From Immersiella caudata (Eukaryota > Ascomycota > Sordariomycetes > Sordariales > Lasiosphaeriaceae), in contig JAULSU010000006.1 in NCBI GenBank assembly GCA_030512335.1, positions 3,906,001 to 3,970,000 on the forward strand: 64,000 nucleotides of DNA, given 5' to 3'. The notes beneath the pieces are model-generated. The model ran no database searches. It had not been told where the DNA came from and saw only the letters and a list, made by a program, of their open reading frames with translations. Shown here one piece after another: positions 10,487-21,460 of this stretch; the first letter of the stretch is position 1; every line of letters starts with the position of its first letter. A program made the translations under genes and the position numbers.

Positions 10487-13400
10487 TCAAGCCCCTGCAG
10501 CATTCCCTCGAAGGTCTCGCGCACTTTGAGTAGCCCGGAGAGCGTTGGTAAGCATGGCCTTGCCCTTCGCTGCCCTTCGTGCATCCACCGCTTCAAAATA
10601 CCGGGCGGTAGCGGCATGGAATGGGGGCAGCGGCGTGTCTGTCTTGCTTGTCTCACGAGATGAAACCGTGGCACGAGTCGTGCTTCCCAGATCTGCCGCA
10701 GGGATCTCGGACATGAACGGCAATGGGGGCATCGGCGGCGGCATCAAGTCGTCTTCTCCGAGATCAAGGGCTTCCCCAGAACTCTTCCTTTGCCTCTTTT
10801 CTGCTTTGCGCCGTCTTCGTCTAACAGCCCCACCAGGTTCTGTCGTCATATCATCTGGAAGAGGCCCTTCACCAGAGGCTTCGAGCATGAGTTTCTTCAT
10901 GTAATTTCCAGTTTCGTCCAATGATTTTTTTTGCTCCGGTGTCAAAGACGGGTTGGATGAAGGACCGGCAAGCGTCTTCTCGCCGGTTGCTGTCGGCTGG
11001 GATCTGGCAGTAGGCATACTGCTTTTCCCTGGCTCTAACGGGTTGGAGCGGCGTTTAGCCGTTTTGTCCTGCAATTTTTGGTCCGTCCTCTTTGGATGGA
11101 TCATGGAAACGCGTCTGCTGTGACCATCGATGAGGCGGTCTGGCGGGATGGCCGAGATATCGGATGGGACTGTCTTTCCTTCCCTCCGAATTTGCTTGCG
11201 GAGGGACGAATACGTTGGAATCGAGGGTGCGCCGCTCGGGGTGGGATATTTTCCATCATTTGGTTTTTGACGTAATGATCGATGGTGGCTAGTGGTGTCA
11301 GCTAGCGGCGCACCCTCCGGCTCCGAGCCCGCCCCTGTATTAAGACCGCCGACGCGCGCGAGACGCTCAAGGTCAATGTCGAACTTGCGCAGGGGTTTGC
11401 TGGGCTTAGACAAAGGTTTGAGCTTCACCCTGACAGACGGCCTGCGGGCACCTGCTGCCCCAACCGGTTTGTTGCCCTCAAAGTAGAAGCTTGGACCCCC
11501 TAACCGATCCACCCCCATGCCGATCATCATTTTCCCCCAAACACCGCGTCGCGCTCCCCCCATCGCAACAGCAACAACTCCTTCAATTTAGCCGCAATCT
11601 ACACCAAATTCAAGATGCCGACGCTCCGTGAGCAGGATATCCAGACTGCAATCGATTTAGTCAATGACGGCGTAACTTTACGAGAAGCGACAGCAAAAAC
11701 CGAGGTCCCGTATGCCACGCTCTGGGGCCGGCTCCATGGCGCGACCACCCGCAACGAACGCGAATTACAGCACCGGCGGCTTTCTCCAGCCGAGGAGACT
11801 CTTTTGGTGGATTGGGCTCGCAATGAAGAAGCTTCTGCAAGGCCTCTTACAAAGGCGTAACTCTCCAGAATGGCGTAACAGATCCTCGCGCAAGGAGGAG
11901 ACTCGCGCCTGCTTGGCAAACGCTGGGTCGACCGCTTTCTCGACCGCCATAAGAACGTTAAGGTCAAATCCTCTCGCCCTCTCGATTAAGAACGACGCCG
12001 AGGCAGTACTAAGGAAGCCTACGATGACTTCTTTCACCGCCTGAAGTTCCAGATTGACAGCAAAAACATCCCTCCGAAGCACATCTCTAACGCTGACGAG
12101 CACGGTATGTAAGAGGCGGAGAGTACAGAGGGCGGTAAGGTTATTGGCGACTCCCTGACGTCCAGGGTATATAAGTAAACCTCGAAGGCTATAACCTGGG
12201 TCTCCGTTATCGAGGCGGTTACTGCTGAGGGCTGGAGACTTACACCTGTTGTGGTGTTTACCGGCGCGAGCTTATAGGGCCAGTGGTACCCCGATTACTT
12301 CCGGAAACAACCGATTATCCGCGATTAGAAGTACGAATACTCCCCTACCGGCTTCTCCAACGAAAGGATCGCCCTGAAGTGGTTGAAAGAAGTCTATTTG
12401 CCAGAAACTCGGCCAGAAAACCCTGCGCAATGGAGACTTCTTATTCTTGACGAGGCGAGTAGTCACATCACCAATAACTTCATGCTTACCGCCTTCCAGA
12501 ATAAGGTCTAACTTCTGTATCTGCCGCCTCACACCTCCTATAAGTCTCAGCCTCTCGACCGTAGCGTTTTCTCCCCGCTCAAGACGTACTTTCGCCAGGC
12601 GACTGCCCCACTGGCAGGCTGCCAAACGACCGCTCCCCTTAATAAACAACGATGGCTATTGGCCTACAGAGACGCCTTTATTCAGGGCTGTACGGTAAGA
12701 AATATATGTAGCGGATTTAAAAAGACGGGGATCTGGCCATTTAACCCCGCTCAGATACTAGAGGACCGCGAAGCGCTAGTCGGGGACTTACCCCCTCCCT
12801 TTAGCCGCTCCCTAATACTAACAAACCTCCCCATTACGTCAGCAACCCTCTTAAAGACGCCTTAACGCAGCCGTAACATCTACAACAGTCTACACAACAC
12901 CTTACAGCAGCAATCGCCTTCCTCTCGCAACGTTAGAAGCCTCCTGATCAAGGCAGGGAAGGCCCTGGATGAGGGCAACGCTCGTAGGGCTCTTTTAGAA
13001 GCGGAAATCGCGCGCCTACAGGCGGATCTCGCTGCTGAAAAGCCTCGTACGAAGAAGCGAGTGAGGGAGCCTGCAAACGATAAGTTCGCGAGTATGGAAT
13101 CCATCGCTGAAGCGAACGAGGCCTCGATGAAGCCCCCCACAGGGAGGAAGCGGAAGAAGACTGCGGACCCGCCTTCCAACCTCGAGGATCGCGTAGAAGA
13201 GGTTATTCAAGTACTCTATAGGTTTCACGAGGCAGAGGAGATGCAATAGACATTATTTTCTACTGTTTTTGGCCGTGTGGGAATGTTTTTGGCATTGGTG
13301 TTACAATGGGGTGACCCCCTGTTTCCATGGTCGGTTAGGGGGTGGATCGGTTAGCGGGTCCAAACGTCTACTCAATCAAAAGCTCTGCCTCTGACTTCTC

Positions 13401-14687
13401 TGTCTTTGGTGTCGCGCGTGTGTTTGACGTTTTGGGTATAGAAGTTGTCCCCTCCTCTGAAGATTCCTCTTGAGCTTCTGTGGCCTTTGAATGTTTATTT
13501 TGATCCTCGTTTGTTGAGACACCCCCCTCTTCCGTTGCGGTTGTGTTCTTTGCTGGCGCAGGAGAATAATAGGCTCGCCGGCGAGGGAACCCGCTCAAGT
13601 CGATGCCCGTCGTCTCAGACCACCGTTTATACTTTGGGAGCCAGTAGGGCCTCAGCGGATCTCCCACGCCACCCACGGGTATTCGGAACCCTCCGAATCC
13701 TCCAGTGGGTGGCGGGTGTTGAGGAAGTCCCTGTGCACCGTCCGTAGCACGACCAACCGGGTCTCGATCACCCGAATTTTGCAGTTGTAACATGGCCTCC
13801 AAGACCAGTATCCGGGCTTCCGCGTCCCGAAGTCTAGCGCAGACAGCTTCGTGAACTCCAATTTCCACAAACCCCTGCACAGGGACGGGCACTGCCGTGT
13901 CCACAGACGACCCGATCTCGCTTTTGTCCCCGACTTCCTCCTCGTCTTCTTCAATGTCAGGAAGAGCCGGTTCCTCAGGCATGCCCGCCCCCCTCTCGTC
14001 CAGTGTTCGTGCCACTGTGCGGCGGTAGGCCTTGCTCCCAACGCAAACACTGTCAAAGGCAAAGCCGCTGTCGCTCAGCACAGAGTCTCGATCGCCGAGG
14101 ATGCCGTCAACTGATCCAATCTCCGAAGGCATCGCGTTCAAGTCCCCAGCAGCATAGCCCGAGTACGAATGCAACATCCCTTCGAGACCCAAGCCTGCGA
14201 GATTGAGTGTCGCCTGATTGCGCTCCATCAGCTCGTGCATCTCCTGCATGGAGCGCAGTCCCAGCGCCTGCACCAGCAACATCAAGCTCGCCTTCTTCGT
14301 GCCGAGACTCTCTAGCAAGCGATGAATGGCGCTCGTATTCCACCAAACGGCAAAGCGGCCCCTCCAGTCCTCGCGCCCAAAAAGGTCATCGAATTCGTCT
14401 CTGATGCGCTCCAGCGTGCCGTGGCAACCGCCAACCGATGAATCAAACATTTCGTCAAGTCCAAAGTTTCGGATAGCGTGAGGGCTGCGTGACAGGGTGC
14501 GCTCAATTTCGTGCAGCGAGCCCTGGACGATGATGATGTCTTCAGCAATGTCGCGCGTGAAGGCAGGCGCGTCCTGCATTTCGTTGAGCGTATTCCGAAC
14601 AAAAAAGGCGGCCCGGAGAGCTTGCGCCGCAAGACCGACAGCGCCAGCCGTGATGCTAAGGGGATCCATCCCGTCAGCAATGGCCAA
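10487..14687 (-). pseudogene. Helo-like N-terminal domain gene split by a pogo transposon
   Basis: Two minus-strand reading frames flank the transposon at 11486-13368. The 5' half (14687-13369) starts MAIADGMDPLSITAGAVGLAA, typical of the fungal Helo-like/STAND N-terminal domain. It has a helical N-terminal bundle, an acidic stretch (EEDEEEVGD) and a coiled segment, and ends in a TAG made of the TA target duplication plus the first transposon base. The 3' half (11483-10487) is open from YFEGNKPVG to the stop and is basic and Pro/Ser-rich with an RRRRRKAEKRQRK tract. Deleting the transposon and one TA joins the halves in frame (E-Y-F-E), giving 2316 nt, 771 codons plus stop. Both halves are free of nonsense codons. 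The start could also be the second Met (MDPLS, 14669). Helo-like domains often occur in proteins of nonself recognition and programmed cell death; that role here is inference. Confidence 0.8.
11486..13368 (+). mobile_element. pogo/Fot1-type DNA transposon, 1883 bp, inactivated
   Basis: Imperfect terminal inverted repeats start GAAGCTTGGACCCCCTAACC on the left and GACGTTTGGACCCGCTAACC at the right end (complement), both continuing GATCCACCCC. TA duplications (11484-11485 and 13369-13370) flank them. The transposase frame runs without shift from 11615 to 13249. It has an HTH region (DIQTAIDLVNDGVTLREATAKTEV), GASL-GQWYP, LLILDEASSHITNN, LPPHTSYKSQPLDRSVFSPLK (DDE_1 signature), and a C-terminal coiled coil (LLEAEIARLQADLAAEK). 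About nine stop codons break it, all explicable as C-to-T or G-to-A changes (for example RD-stop-KYEYSPTGF where W is expected). It is therefore a dead copy of a DDE_1 (CENP-B/pogo-like) element. Confidence 0.9.
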
Positions 14688-14979
14688 GACCCAAATTCGG
14701 CGAAATGAGGGAGGGAGATTGATGTGACGTCTTGGGGAAGCAGCTCTGGAAGGAGTGATGTTCTTTCAGCTGAGCTGAGCCTCTCTCAGGGGGTGAAGGC
14801 GCACTGCCCCCGCGCGCTTGCCGGATTGGGAACAATAAGGCGTCTCCAAATTTCCGCGCCTGCGAGCGTTTCCAATTTCTCCCCAACATTTCCACAATCT
14901 AAGCTGGTGGCTTGCCCGTGCACAAAACAGCCCGTCCCAACCTCCCCAGTTTTCGAGTCAACAATCACAAGATTGCTCA

Positions 14980-15370
14980 ATGCGAAGCCGTCTCAGCAAG
15001 TTTCTGCCAGCGCTCTCCAAGAAGATGCCCCTGGCTAATTCGGCCTACAAATATTCCTCGGTCTCGTCGCGATCGTTTCGACTGCTCCACAAGATTTCCA
15101 CCGACGCCGACCCGCCAATCTACACAGTTGATACGTTCAACATCGACGATGCATCGCTGCCGGAATAAAACGCGCTCTCGTACACGTACGTGGGGCGCGT
15201 CTCAACGGACGGCCCCCATCGTCGTTGATGACAAGACGCTTCTCATCATAGCCAACCTATTAGAGGCCACGGAGCACCTCGACAAGATTCAGCAGCGCGA
15301 CCAGTCCTTCAAGCCCTTCCGGTGGATCGACATGATATGCATCAACCGATGCGCCACCCACAAAAAGTAG
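14980..15370 (+). pseudogene. HET-domain fragment (truncated, frameshifted)
   Basis: The start of a HET domain is recognisable: AYKYSSVSSRSFRLLHKIS, IYTVDTFNIDDASLPE, then a TAA (15166-15168) where HET proteins have Y in the EYNALSYTWG motif. NALSYT follows. An ACGTACGT tandem duplication (15184-15191) then adds 4 nt and shifts the frame, after which WGASQRTAPIVVDDKTLLIIANLLEATEHL and FRWIDMICINR follow the family exactly (WIDAICINQ). Similarity stops at about 15355, just before the tRNA-Gly gene. The rest of the HET domain is missing. HET proteins mediate vegetative incompatibility; this copy cannot encode one. Confidence 0.75.
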
Positions 15371-15392
15371 GGCTCCCGCCCTGGTGGGCATC

Positions 15393-15463
15393 TGCGTCAG
15401 CCGCGAATCGAACGCGGGGCCCATCGATGGCAACGATAGATTTAACCACTAAACCACTGACGC
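15393..15463 (-). tRNA. tRNA-Gly (GCC)
   Basis: On the minus strand the sequence begins GCGTCAGTGGTTTAGTGG and ends GTTCGATTCGCGGCTGACGCA. It has a 7-bp acceptor stem (GCGTCAG with CTGACGC), an A box, an anticodon loop TTGCCAT (GCC) closed by a TATCG/CGATG stem, and a perfect T arm. It is 71 nt without CCA and without an intron. It looks intact. Confidence 0.93.
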
Positions 15464-15467
15464 TAGA

Positions 15468-15556
15468 TGGGATAACCAGGAATCGAACCTGGGTCCTCTC
15501 GGTCGCTGTTGGCGCAGGTCCACAACGAGAAGTACTGACCACTATATTATTATCCC
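15468..15556 (-). tRNA. tRNA-His (GTG) with a 17-nt intron
   Basis: On the minus strand the acceptor stem is GGGATAA with TTATCCC, followed by TATAGTGGTCAGTAC (D arm), an anticodon loop TTGTGG and stem TCTCG/CGAGA. The T arm contains GGTTCGATTCC. Between G37 and C38 lies a 17-nt insertion (acctgcgccaacagcga), the canonical place for a nuclear tRNA intron. Its 3' end is only 4 nt from the 5' end of tRNA-Gly, so the two may be transcribed close together. Confidence 0.88.
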
Positions 15557-15936
15557 AAATTGTTGATAGGGTGGCTCCAATTTCCGAGCTGAGAAGCCAT
15601 GCTCGACAAGTTTCACACAATCTGGAACACTTCGGGTTTCGCCATTCAACAGCCGCTTGCCGATGTAGATCTCAGTGGATATGATTCGCCTTGTCGAAGC
15701 TACCGTACAGATATTCCACTGCAGATAAGTGGATGCCGCCCGATTCGTTCAGGAACGAGGCTGCGGTAGGTATTCGGAGATCTGGAAGCGGTATAAACCG
15801 TGGTGACACAACTCATCTACCTCCACTTTCTCAGCGGCTATGTCGACGGCCGGAATGTAGCTTGGACGGGGAGGTGACGGATGCAGGGAAGGTGAGAGTG
15901 CCTCACGGAACTGAGCGATGTTGCGTTGCTGAGATA
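15557..15936. other. No gene recognised between tRNA-His and a pogo relic
   Basis: There is no supported coding exon. The stretch ends at the TA target duplication (15935-15936) of the next transposon. Confidence 0.5.
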
Positions 15937-17787
15937 AGTCAGGGGGGGGCTTTTGGAACACCCCTGCCTTTGGAACAAGATTTGTAATCACTGACTCACC
16001 ACCACCACCTATTTCAATCGCCAACAACTCTACCAATTCTGCTCCAATTCTTTTCCTATCTTTTCCATTCGATTCAGAATTAAACAATAAAGCGATATAC
16101 GGAGATTAATTTACAGAATACGCTTATAGAGTACGCAAAAACTGGCCTACTCCGCAGCTCTGCTGAAAACTATGGCATACCCCCTACCACTTTATTTAAT
16201 CGGATTCACGACTCCAAGCCAACCTCTAAGGCCCAAATTATCAACCAAAAGCTCTCTCCAGCTATCGAAGAAAGCCTGGCCAAATGGATTCTATTCCAAG
16301 GGTCGCTTAGCCACCCTCCAACCCATTCCCAAATTCGGAAACTGGCTGAAAGAATTCTTAAAGACGACGAGACCCTTAGAAAACGCTAGACTACTTGGTT
16401 TTTAACCAGAAATCCATCCATTTCTACTATCAAGCCTCAGAGGATCCACGCAAACCGTGCTAATCGAGCCTGTAAAACCGTTATTCGGCCCTGGTTTAAG
16501 TATTTAAAGCTTCCAGGTGTAAAGGCTATTCCAGCTAAACACAGGTATAATATGGATAAAACCGGCATTACTTCCGGTATTAAAGATAACAGCCTGGTTG
16601 TTAGCTCTAAAGAAAGAAAGAAATTCCAGAAAAAGAAAAAAGGAGACCAAATCTAAACCTCAATTATCAAGTGTATTTCCACTAACGGCCGGTATTTAAA
16701 CCCAGTCGTTATTTTTAAGGGTGGAAGCCTTCAACAACAGTGGTATCCACATGAATTACGGCCATTCAAGGGCTAAAAGTGGAAGACCACTGAAAATGGC
16801 TGGTCTGATGATGATACTGCCATTACCTGGCTCCGCAATATCTTTCTTCCAAAGACTCAGCCAGCCACCCCCTTTAATAAACGCCTCCTTATTTTAAACG
16901 GCCGCAGCAGTCATACCACCGAAGATTTCATGTGGTTAACCTTTTCAAATAACATACAGTTGTTATTTTTACCAACCCACACCTCCCACGTTTTACAGCC
17001 CCTGGATTTATCCGTATTCGGCCCCCTAAAGGCCTACTATAAAGCCAGGTATAACAAGGTTATTTCTAGCTTCGACAAAGGCACTGTTACTGAAAAGAGG
17101 GCCTTTCTAGAATGCTACCGGTAAGCCAGGATCTATGGAATGATCGATTCTAACATCAAAGCTGGCTGGAAAGCTACAGGCCTTTAGCCAATTAGTCTCA
17201 GGAAGCCTTTAAGTAACAGCCTTATTATTAAGAATTCCAGTGGTATCGTTAATCAGGTGACCTCCACGGTTTTTGCAGACCTTCAAGGGGACTATGGTCC
17301 TATTCTAGGGAAAAATTCCAAGGCCCAGCCTATATAGTTTACCCCTAAAAAGCCAAAGGATTTTCGTGTTCAAGGGCAGGTCTTTCTAGCCGGCCAGAAA
17401 CGGACCGCCAACGACCGGCTCTTCATCCGCAAGGCCGCAAAAGCCTTTGATAACGTGGCTTTTCAACTGGCTAGTACAGCACATCAATTGGAGGCTGCAG
17501 AAAAAAGTCTGGAACGTACAAGAGGCCGAAAAAGAAGGAGGGTTCAAGTTGATCCCAACACGCAGTTTGCTGGAATTGAGGAGGTTCGTGCCTCACAAAG
17601 AGAGGCTGGCAGGGAGAATCTTACTGATTCTGAAAGAGATGAATCAGGCGATTCTGATCCTGAAGACTATATTATCGTAGCTATCTAATTGACGAAGTTA
17701 TTCGCAATTGAAGTTTGTGGTGTTGCGCACGGTCCAACTTGGGGGCTGTTCCAAAGGCAGGGTGTTCCAAAAGCCCCCCCCCTGACT
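15937..17787 (+). mobile_element. Second pogo/Fot1-type transposon, 1851 bp, inactivated
   Basis: Terminal inverted repeats begin AGTCAGGGGG, continue CTTTTGGAACACC and then CTGCCTTTGGAACA on both ends. TA duplications flank them (15935-15936, 17788-17789). The transposase lies in one frame: HTH (SSAENYGIPPTTLFNRI), the first catalytic Asp in NMDKTGI, WYPHELRPFKG, WSDDDTAITWL, LLILNGRSSHTTED (expected D replaced by N), LLFLPTHTSHVLQPLDLSVFGPLKAYY, and a basic, Glu-rich tail ending DSDPEDYIIVAI at 17688. Several stops and the D-to-N change fit C-to-T / G-to-A mutation. The TIR differs from that of the copy at 11486, so it is a different subfamily. Confidence 0.9.
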
Positions 17788-18199
17788 TATGACTTCAGGG
17801 GGCACATTGAGTGCATGAAATTTACTTTTCAAAGTTGTCGCACAGCCCCAGCCATACGATCGTTGCACGGCACGACCTGCGTCCACCAAAACAGTTCCAC
17901 CAAAATGGCCATGGCCATGGCCAGGCATACATGTCTACTCAGATCTTCAATCTCGGCTCTAAGAAGAGAGTGGCGCCCGTTTCCCCCTTTGTCCAATAGA
18001 GGAAGCTTCATCGGCTAAAGCACAAACATGATGCGCTGTCTTCTTTATCCCTCTTTATTCGTCCAGCAGTGACAATGACAGCAGGAACGTTGGAAGCGGG
18101 CTGGACCACCGACTGGCCCTACAGCACAGTCTTTACCGGAGGCGGAATTTATGGACCGGATGGCCCCTGGCAGGCTGCTGTTATCCAGGTGGGCAATGA

Positions 18200-19359
18200 A
18201 ACCAGGTACGTTGGTCGGTCGGCATGTGGCCCAGTTGCGGGGGCCTGTCAACTGTGCTGACTCGCAAGAGCAACGACGTGAGGTAGAACTACGTGCCGGC
18301 CAACTCGCCGGGAAAACCATAACTGACAGGTCGAGTTCCATTAAGGCGCTTAACGGTGCAGTTTGATGAGCTTCGGAGTGTCCTGTCATCCGACGGAGAG
18401 GGTATGTTGCCGCGGTGCTCGCGAAAGGGGTAAAAGTATGTGACGCGGTTTCCGTCAACAACCCGCACCAGACCTTCAGTCCTGTTGGTACCCTCGGGGA
18501 TGTAGGATTGCTGTCATTGAAGCCAATCGGACTGGTCAAAAGTGCTCACATTGGATAGTGGTTCATTCGTGCTACAGCAACACTTGTTAGTCATCATCTC
18601 CGTCAGGCGGCAGACACCGACGTGACACACAATTTGTGCCCTCGTAGTACCGATAGTCTGCTGAATTGCCGTGAAGCCTAGTCACTGGGAGGCTGAACCA
18701 GCTCGAAGAGCCCCAATCTGTCACCATGACGGGATATTCGACCGAGATACTCTCGTTCGTATCGTGCATCAATCCCAATGTCGCAATGCTCAGCCGACCG
18801 AAGACGTTGACCACCCAGTACAGAGCCGCAATTCACGTCACAAAAGTCCACCTCCTGTCTCTGGTATGGCGCCAGACCAGGCGGAGAGAGCCCGTAGGTT
18901 CCGCCATGGCGAGGATCAAATCGACCCTTTTTACACATACACGATTTCAGAATCCCTCTTCATCTTGGAGAGACCTTGAAGGAGAAAAGGATGTAAGAGG
19001 GGGGTAGAAAGGAAAGAAATAATGAGGCGAAAGGAGGCACATACATCGCGGGGTGAGGTAGGACCCCCCGCCAACAAGGGCCAGGGGAGCATTCCCCAAA
19101 GTAAGCTCAGCAGAGAAGCTAGCGATAAGCTCACAAGGGATGAGAACAGGATGGACAGCGTATTGAAACCTCGCCTTTCCCATTAGTCAAGAACCCCTGC
19201 CCGTTCAAAGACGAACAAGATGGCGGCAAGAAGGACGCAGAGCACCAAAGAAACGGCAATACGCTATGCTACGTGCTTCCAAGGGAGGTTGCGCCAGCGG
19301 CCGGTGTGGCGGGGAGCCGTCGATTCCGCTTGGGTAGCCTGTGTGATACTTGCGGCCAT
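18200..19359 (-). pseudogene. Decayed fungal multi-pass membrane protein gene
   Basis: From ATG 19359 the minus strand encodes MAASITQATQ, a basic WRNLPWKHVA stretch, a TM (RIAVSLVLCVLLAAILFVF), a second hydrophobic block (LVSLSLASLLSLLW) and PWPLLAGGPTSPRD, then a GTATGT donor at 19044. Later exons read PTGSLRLVWRHTRDRRWTF, a third TM (ALYWVVNVFGRLSIATLGLM), VEYPVMVTDWGSSSWF, VVDGNRVTYFYPFREHRGN and LRSSSNCTVKRLNGT. This is a pattern I recognise from uncharacterised fungal membrane proteins. Stops interrupt it (after HVA, GVLD, FVT and ELAGT), and no clean acceptor follows the first intron, so it is broken. The 3' end is uncertain and may reach 18045. Function is unknown. Confidence 0.55.
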
Positions 19360-19830
19360 GGTTGTGACGAAACTTTGACAGATATAAGGAGACCGCTTCT
19401 GGATTGTCATGGCAACAAATGGAAAAGATATACCAGATGCAACGTTAGGGCCCTTAGACTATTCAATAACCTCTATTGCTGCTGCCGCCCAATGATGGGT
19501 TCGATGAGTCCTATTAGTGCTCTGAGCAGTGAGTTTTGGTGCAAATGAACAGCTGTATGGTGGCGCCGAGCTGCATCATCAGAGCCGGCACCCAAGGGAC
19601 ATTCAAGCACTGGTGAGGGATTGTTATAGGTTTTGAAGGCGTGAGTGGCAGTGAGACATCTGCTGCTATGTCCGACGCCGGGGGTTATTTGTTACTGGAG
19701 TGCTGTGTTGTTCGACACCTAACTATCCCGCTGGGGTGGCGCAGAGGCGTAACACTAACTTAAGGTGTGTCCCAAATGGCTATTGCCGTCCCCCACAACC
19801 TTTTCCCAGCCGGCAAGGCCAGCTAGGTAG
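19360..19830. other. No gene recognised
   Basis: I see only short ORFs without domains. This stretch lies upstream of the decayed membrane-protein gene and left of the foldback element. Confidence 0.45.
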
Positions 19831-20026
19831 TGTCAGAAACACTGCACCCTAGATTGTGTGGAAATGAGGGCAGTTGAGTTGGTTTGCAATTGACTGATTG
19901 TATTGCGTGAGGTTGCTTTCTCCTCTCGTTGAGGTTCTGGCTTTCAGCCAGAACCTCCACAAGCAATACAATCAAGCAATTGCTACCCATCGTTTCCACC
20001 CATTCCACGGTGCAGTGTTTCTGACA
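19831..20026. mobile_element. 196-bp foldback/MITE-like element, left island border
   Basis: It has perfect 18-bp terminal inverted repeats, TGTCAGAAACACTGCACC at 19831-19848 and its complement at 20009-20026. A longer imperfect internal palindrome (gattgtattgc ... gcaatacaatc) centres on GAGGTTCTGGCTTTCAGCC and its mirror. It has no coding capacity. A related copy of the same length lies at 55019-55214 in the same orientation, just beyond the other end of the AT-rich island. Confidence 0.75.
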
Positions 20027-20288
20027 GGTAAGCTGTGGCGCCAGCTGCAGCACCTGCCATACTACCATAATGCGCAGTCCCTGCGTGTTACTAAATAGAA
20101 TTTCACTTACATGTACCACATGTTGGTTCTTTTATTTTAAACGAAATAGTTTTACAGTTAATGCTTAGCGTATCGCTGTAACTTTAATTGTAAAGTAATA
20201 AAACAAAAGCTAAAGTTAAGCGCTGTTATATAAATAACAGTCTCTTCAATATTGTTTATTAACGGTTACTTTCCCTTTATAAACTACC

Positions 20289-20576
20289 TATTATAACTGA
20301 TACCTGTTGACGGACAGGTCTGCAAGGTCGTGGGGATGACTGGGTTGTTTAAGAGTGGTAGGACAGAAGCAAGTCCTTACAAACGTGAGTTTACTAGGCT
20401 AATTGTCGTATGTTACCATAATACACAGTAGTACGCGGGGTGACTATACAGTAAGATATAATTAACGAAGGGAGTACTTATGTAAGGAGCCAGAGGGACT
20501 TTTTACCATTGTAGGTACAATAACAATTTCTTATACTAACTGGTACACCGCAGGTAACTATTTAGGACAGTATAAC
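20289..20576 (-). repeat. Degraded chromovirus LTR fragment
   Basis: The stretch ACCTGTTGACGGACAGG ... AAGGTCGTGG ... GCAAGTCCTTACA ... follows the first 300 bases of the LTR family seen intact at 63432-63917, with many transitions. It is cut off at 20577 by a hAT-like terminus. Confidence 0.6.
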
Positions 20577-20764
20577 CAGGGTTGGGATTACTTTACTTTT
20601 ACTTTACTTTCTTCTAAAAGTAAAAGTAAAGTAAGAAAAAGTAAAGTAAAGTAAGAAAAGTAAAGTAAGGTTGTTTTTTTAAAAAGAATACTAGTAAATT
20701 AATAAAAAAATTAACCGTTATATAAATATATACTAATTATCTCCTTCACTAATAAATTCATCTT
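20577..20764. mobile_element. hAT-like element terminus (type 2) with AAAGTAAAGT repeats
   Basis: It starts CAGGGTTGGGATTACTTTAC, then a palindromic run of TTTACTTTTACTTTAC / GTAAAGTAAAGTAAG. The same start occurs at 39939, where it leads into a hAT dimerisation domain. Here it ends after about 190 bp at an unrelated LTR. Confidence 0.65.
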
Positions 20765-21460
20765 TGTTAAATTCCAGCCTCTAAAAGCACTGGAAAAGCC
20801 CTGTATTACAGGGCCTGCCAGTAAGTAAAGGGTGGCCCGCGTGCCCTGCACCTGCAGCCACCACTCACCAGCCACAATATGGCTTCGAACTTTCTGGAAT
20901 CCAGTAGGCCTCGGGGTCTTTAGGGGGCCCCAAGGCCCCTGTGGGGCCATTGGAGCCCCCTAGAATCCAGTGGAAGAAGACCCCTGTTACATAGGGCTAC
21001 AGAAGGCTTTGGAAGTCCACGGGCTTCTATAACCTTCTCAGGCCACATCAGTGATTACGAGGCATGTGGAGAATCTCCACCATACTATTCTATTATTATA
21101 TTAGTAGTAAAAAGCTCTTAAATGGAATTCCAGAGCTCCCACAGCCTATAAAAGGCCCTCTCCTGTACTTAGCTTTCCTCTGTAAGTAATTCCTAAGTAA
21201 TACAGTCGTTTATTACAGTACAGTGTTTACTAAAACCTGTCATTTTACAGCGTATAATCCGCTGTAACCTCTCTTTTAGGCTCTGTAATACAGGCCTTTA
21301 TTACTTCCTTTAGCACCTTAGTAAGCTCTACTATCGTACCTTATAGCGCTCCTCCAGAGCCCTGTACTCGCACGTCTTCCCCTGAAGGAAGCCTGTACTA
21401 CAGGCTTCCACAGGCTCTTAGGCACTGTATTACAGGCCTATATGCCGCTATAAAGCAACA
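20765..21460. repeat. Solo LTR of a second family (TGTTAAATTC...AAGCAACA), 696 bp
   Basis: It begins TG and ends CA and is GC-rich relative to its surroundings. Its body is shared with 40771-41464 (694 bp) and, shortened and inverted, with 43288-43604. No coding capacity. Possible but imperfect duplication of CATCT/CATTT at its ends. The repeated motif 'tgtattacaggcct' recurs through it. Confidence 0.65.

Noticed and set aside
18069..18260. Plus-strand frame starting MTMTAGTLEAGWTTDWPY, resembling an aspartic peptidase start
   Set aside because: No catalytic DTG follows and the minus strand carries the better-supported decayed membrane-protein gene.
20765..21460. A matched target duplication for the second LTR family
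   Set aside because: CATCT/CATTT fits only with a one-base offset and the other copies do not show one, so I do not claim it.
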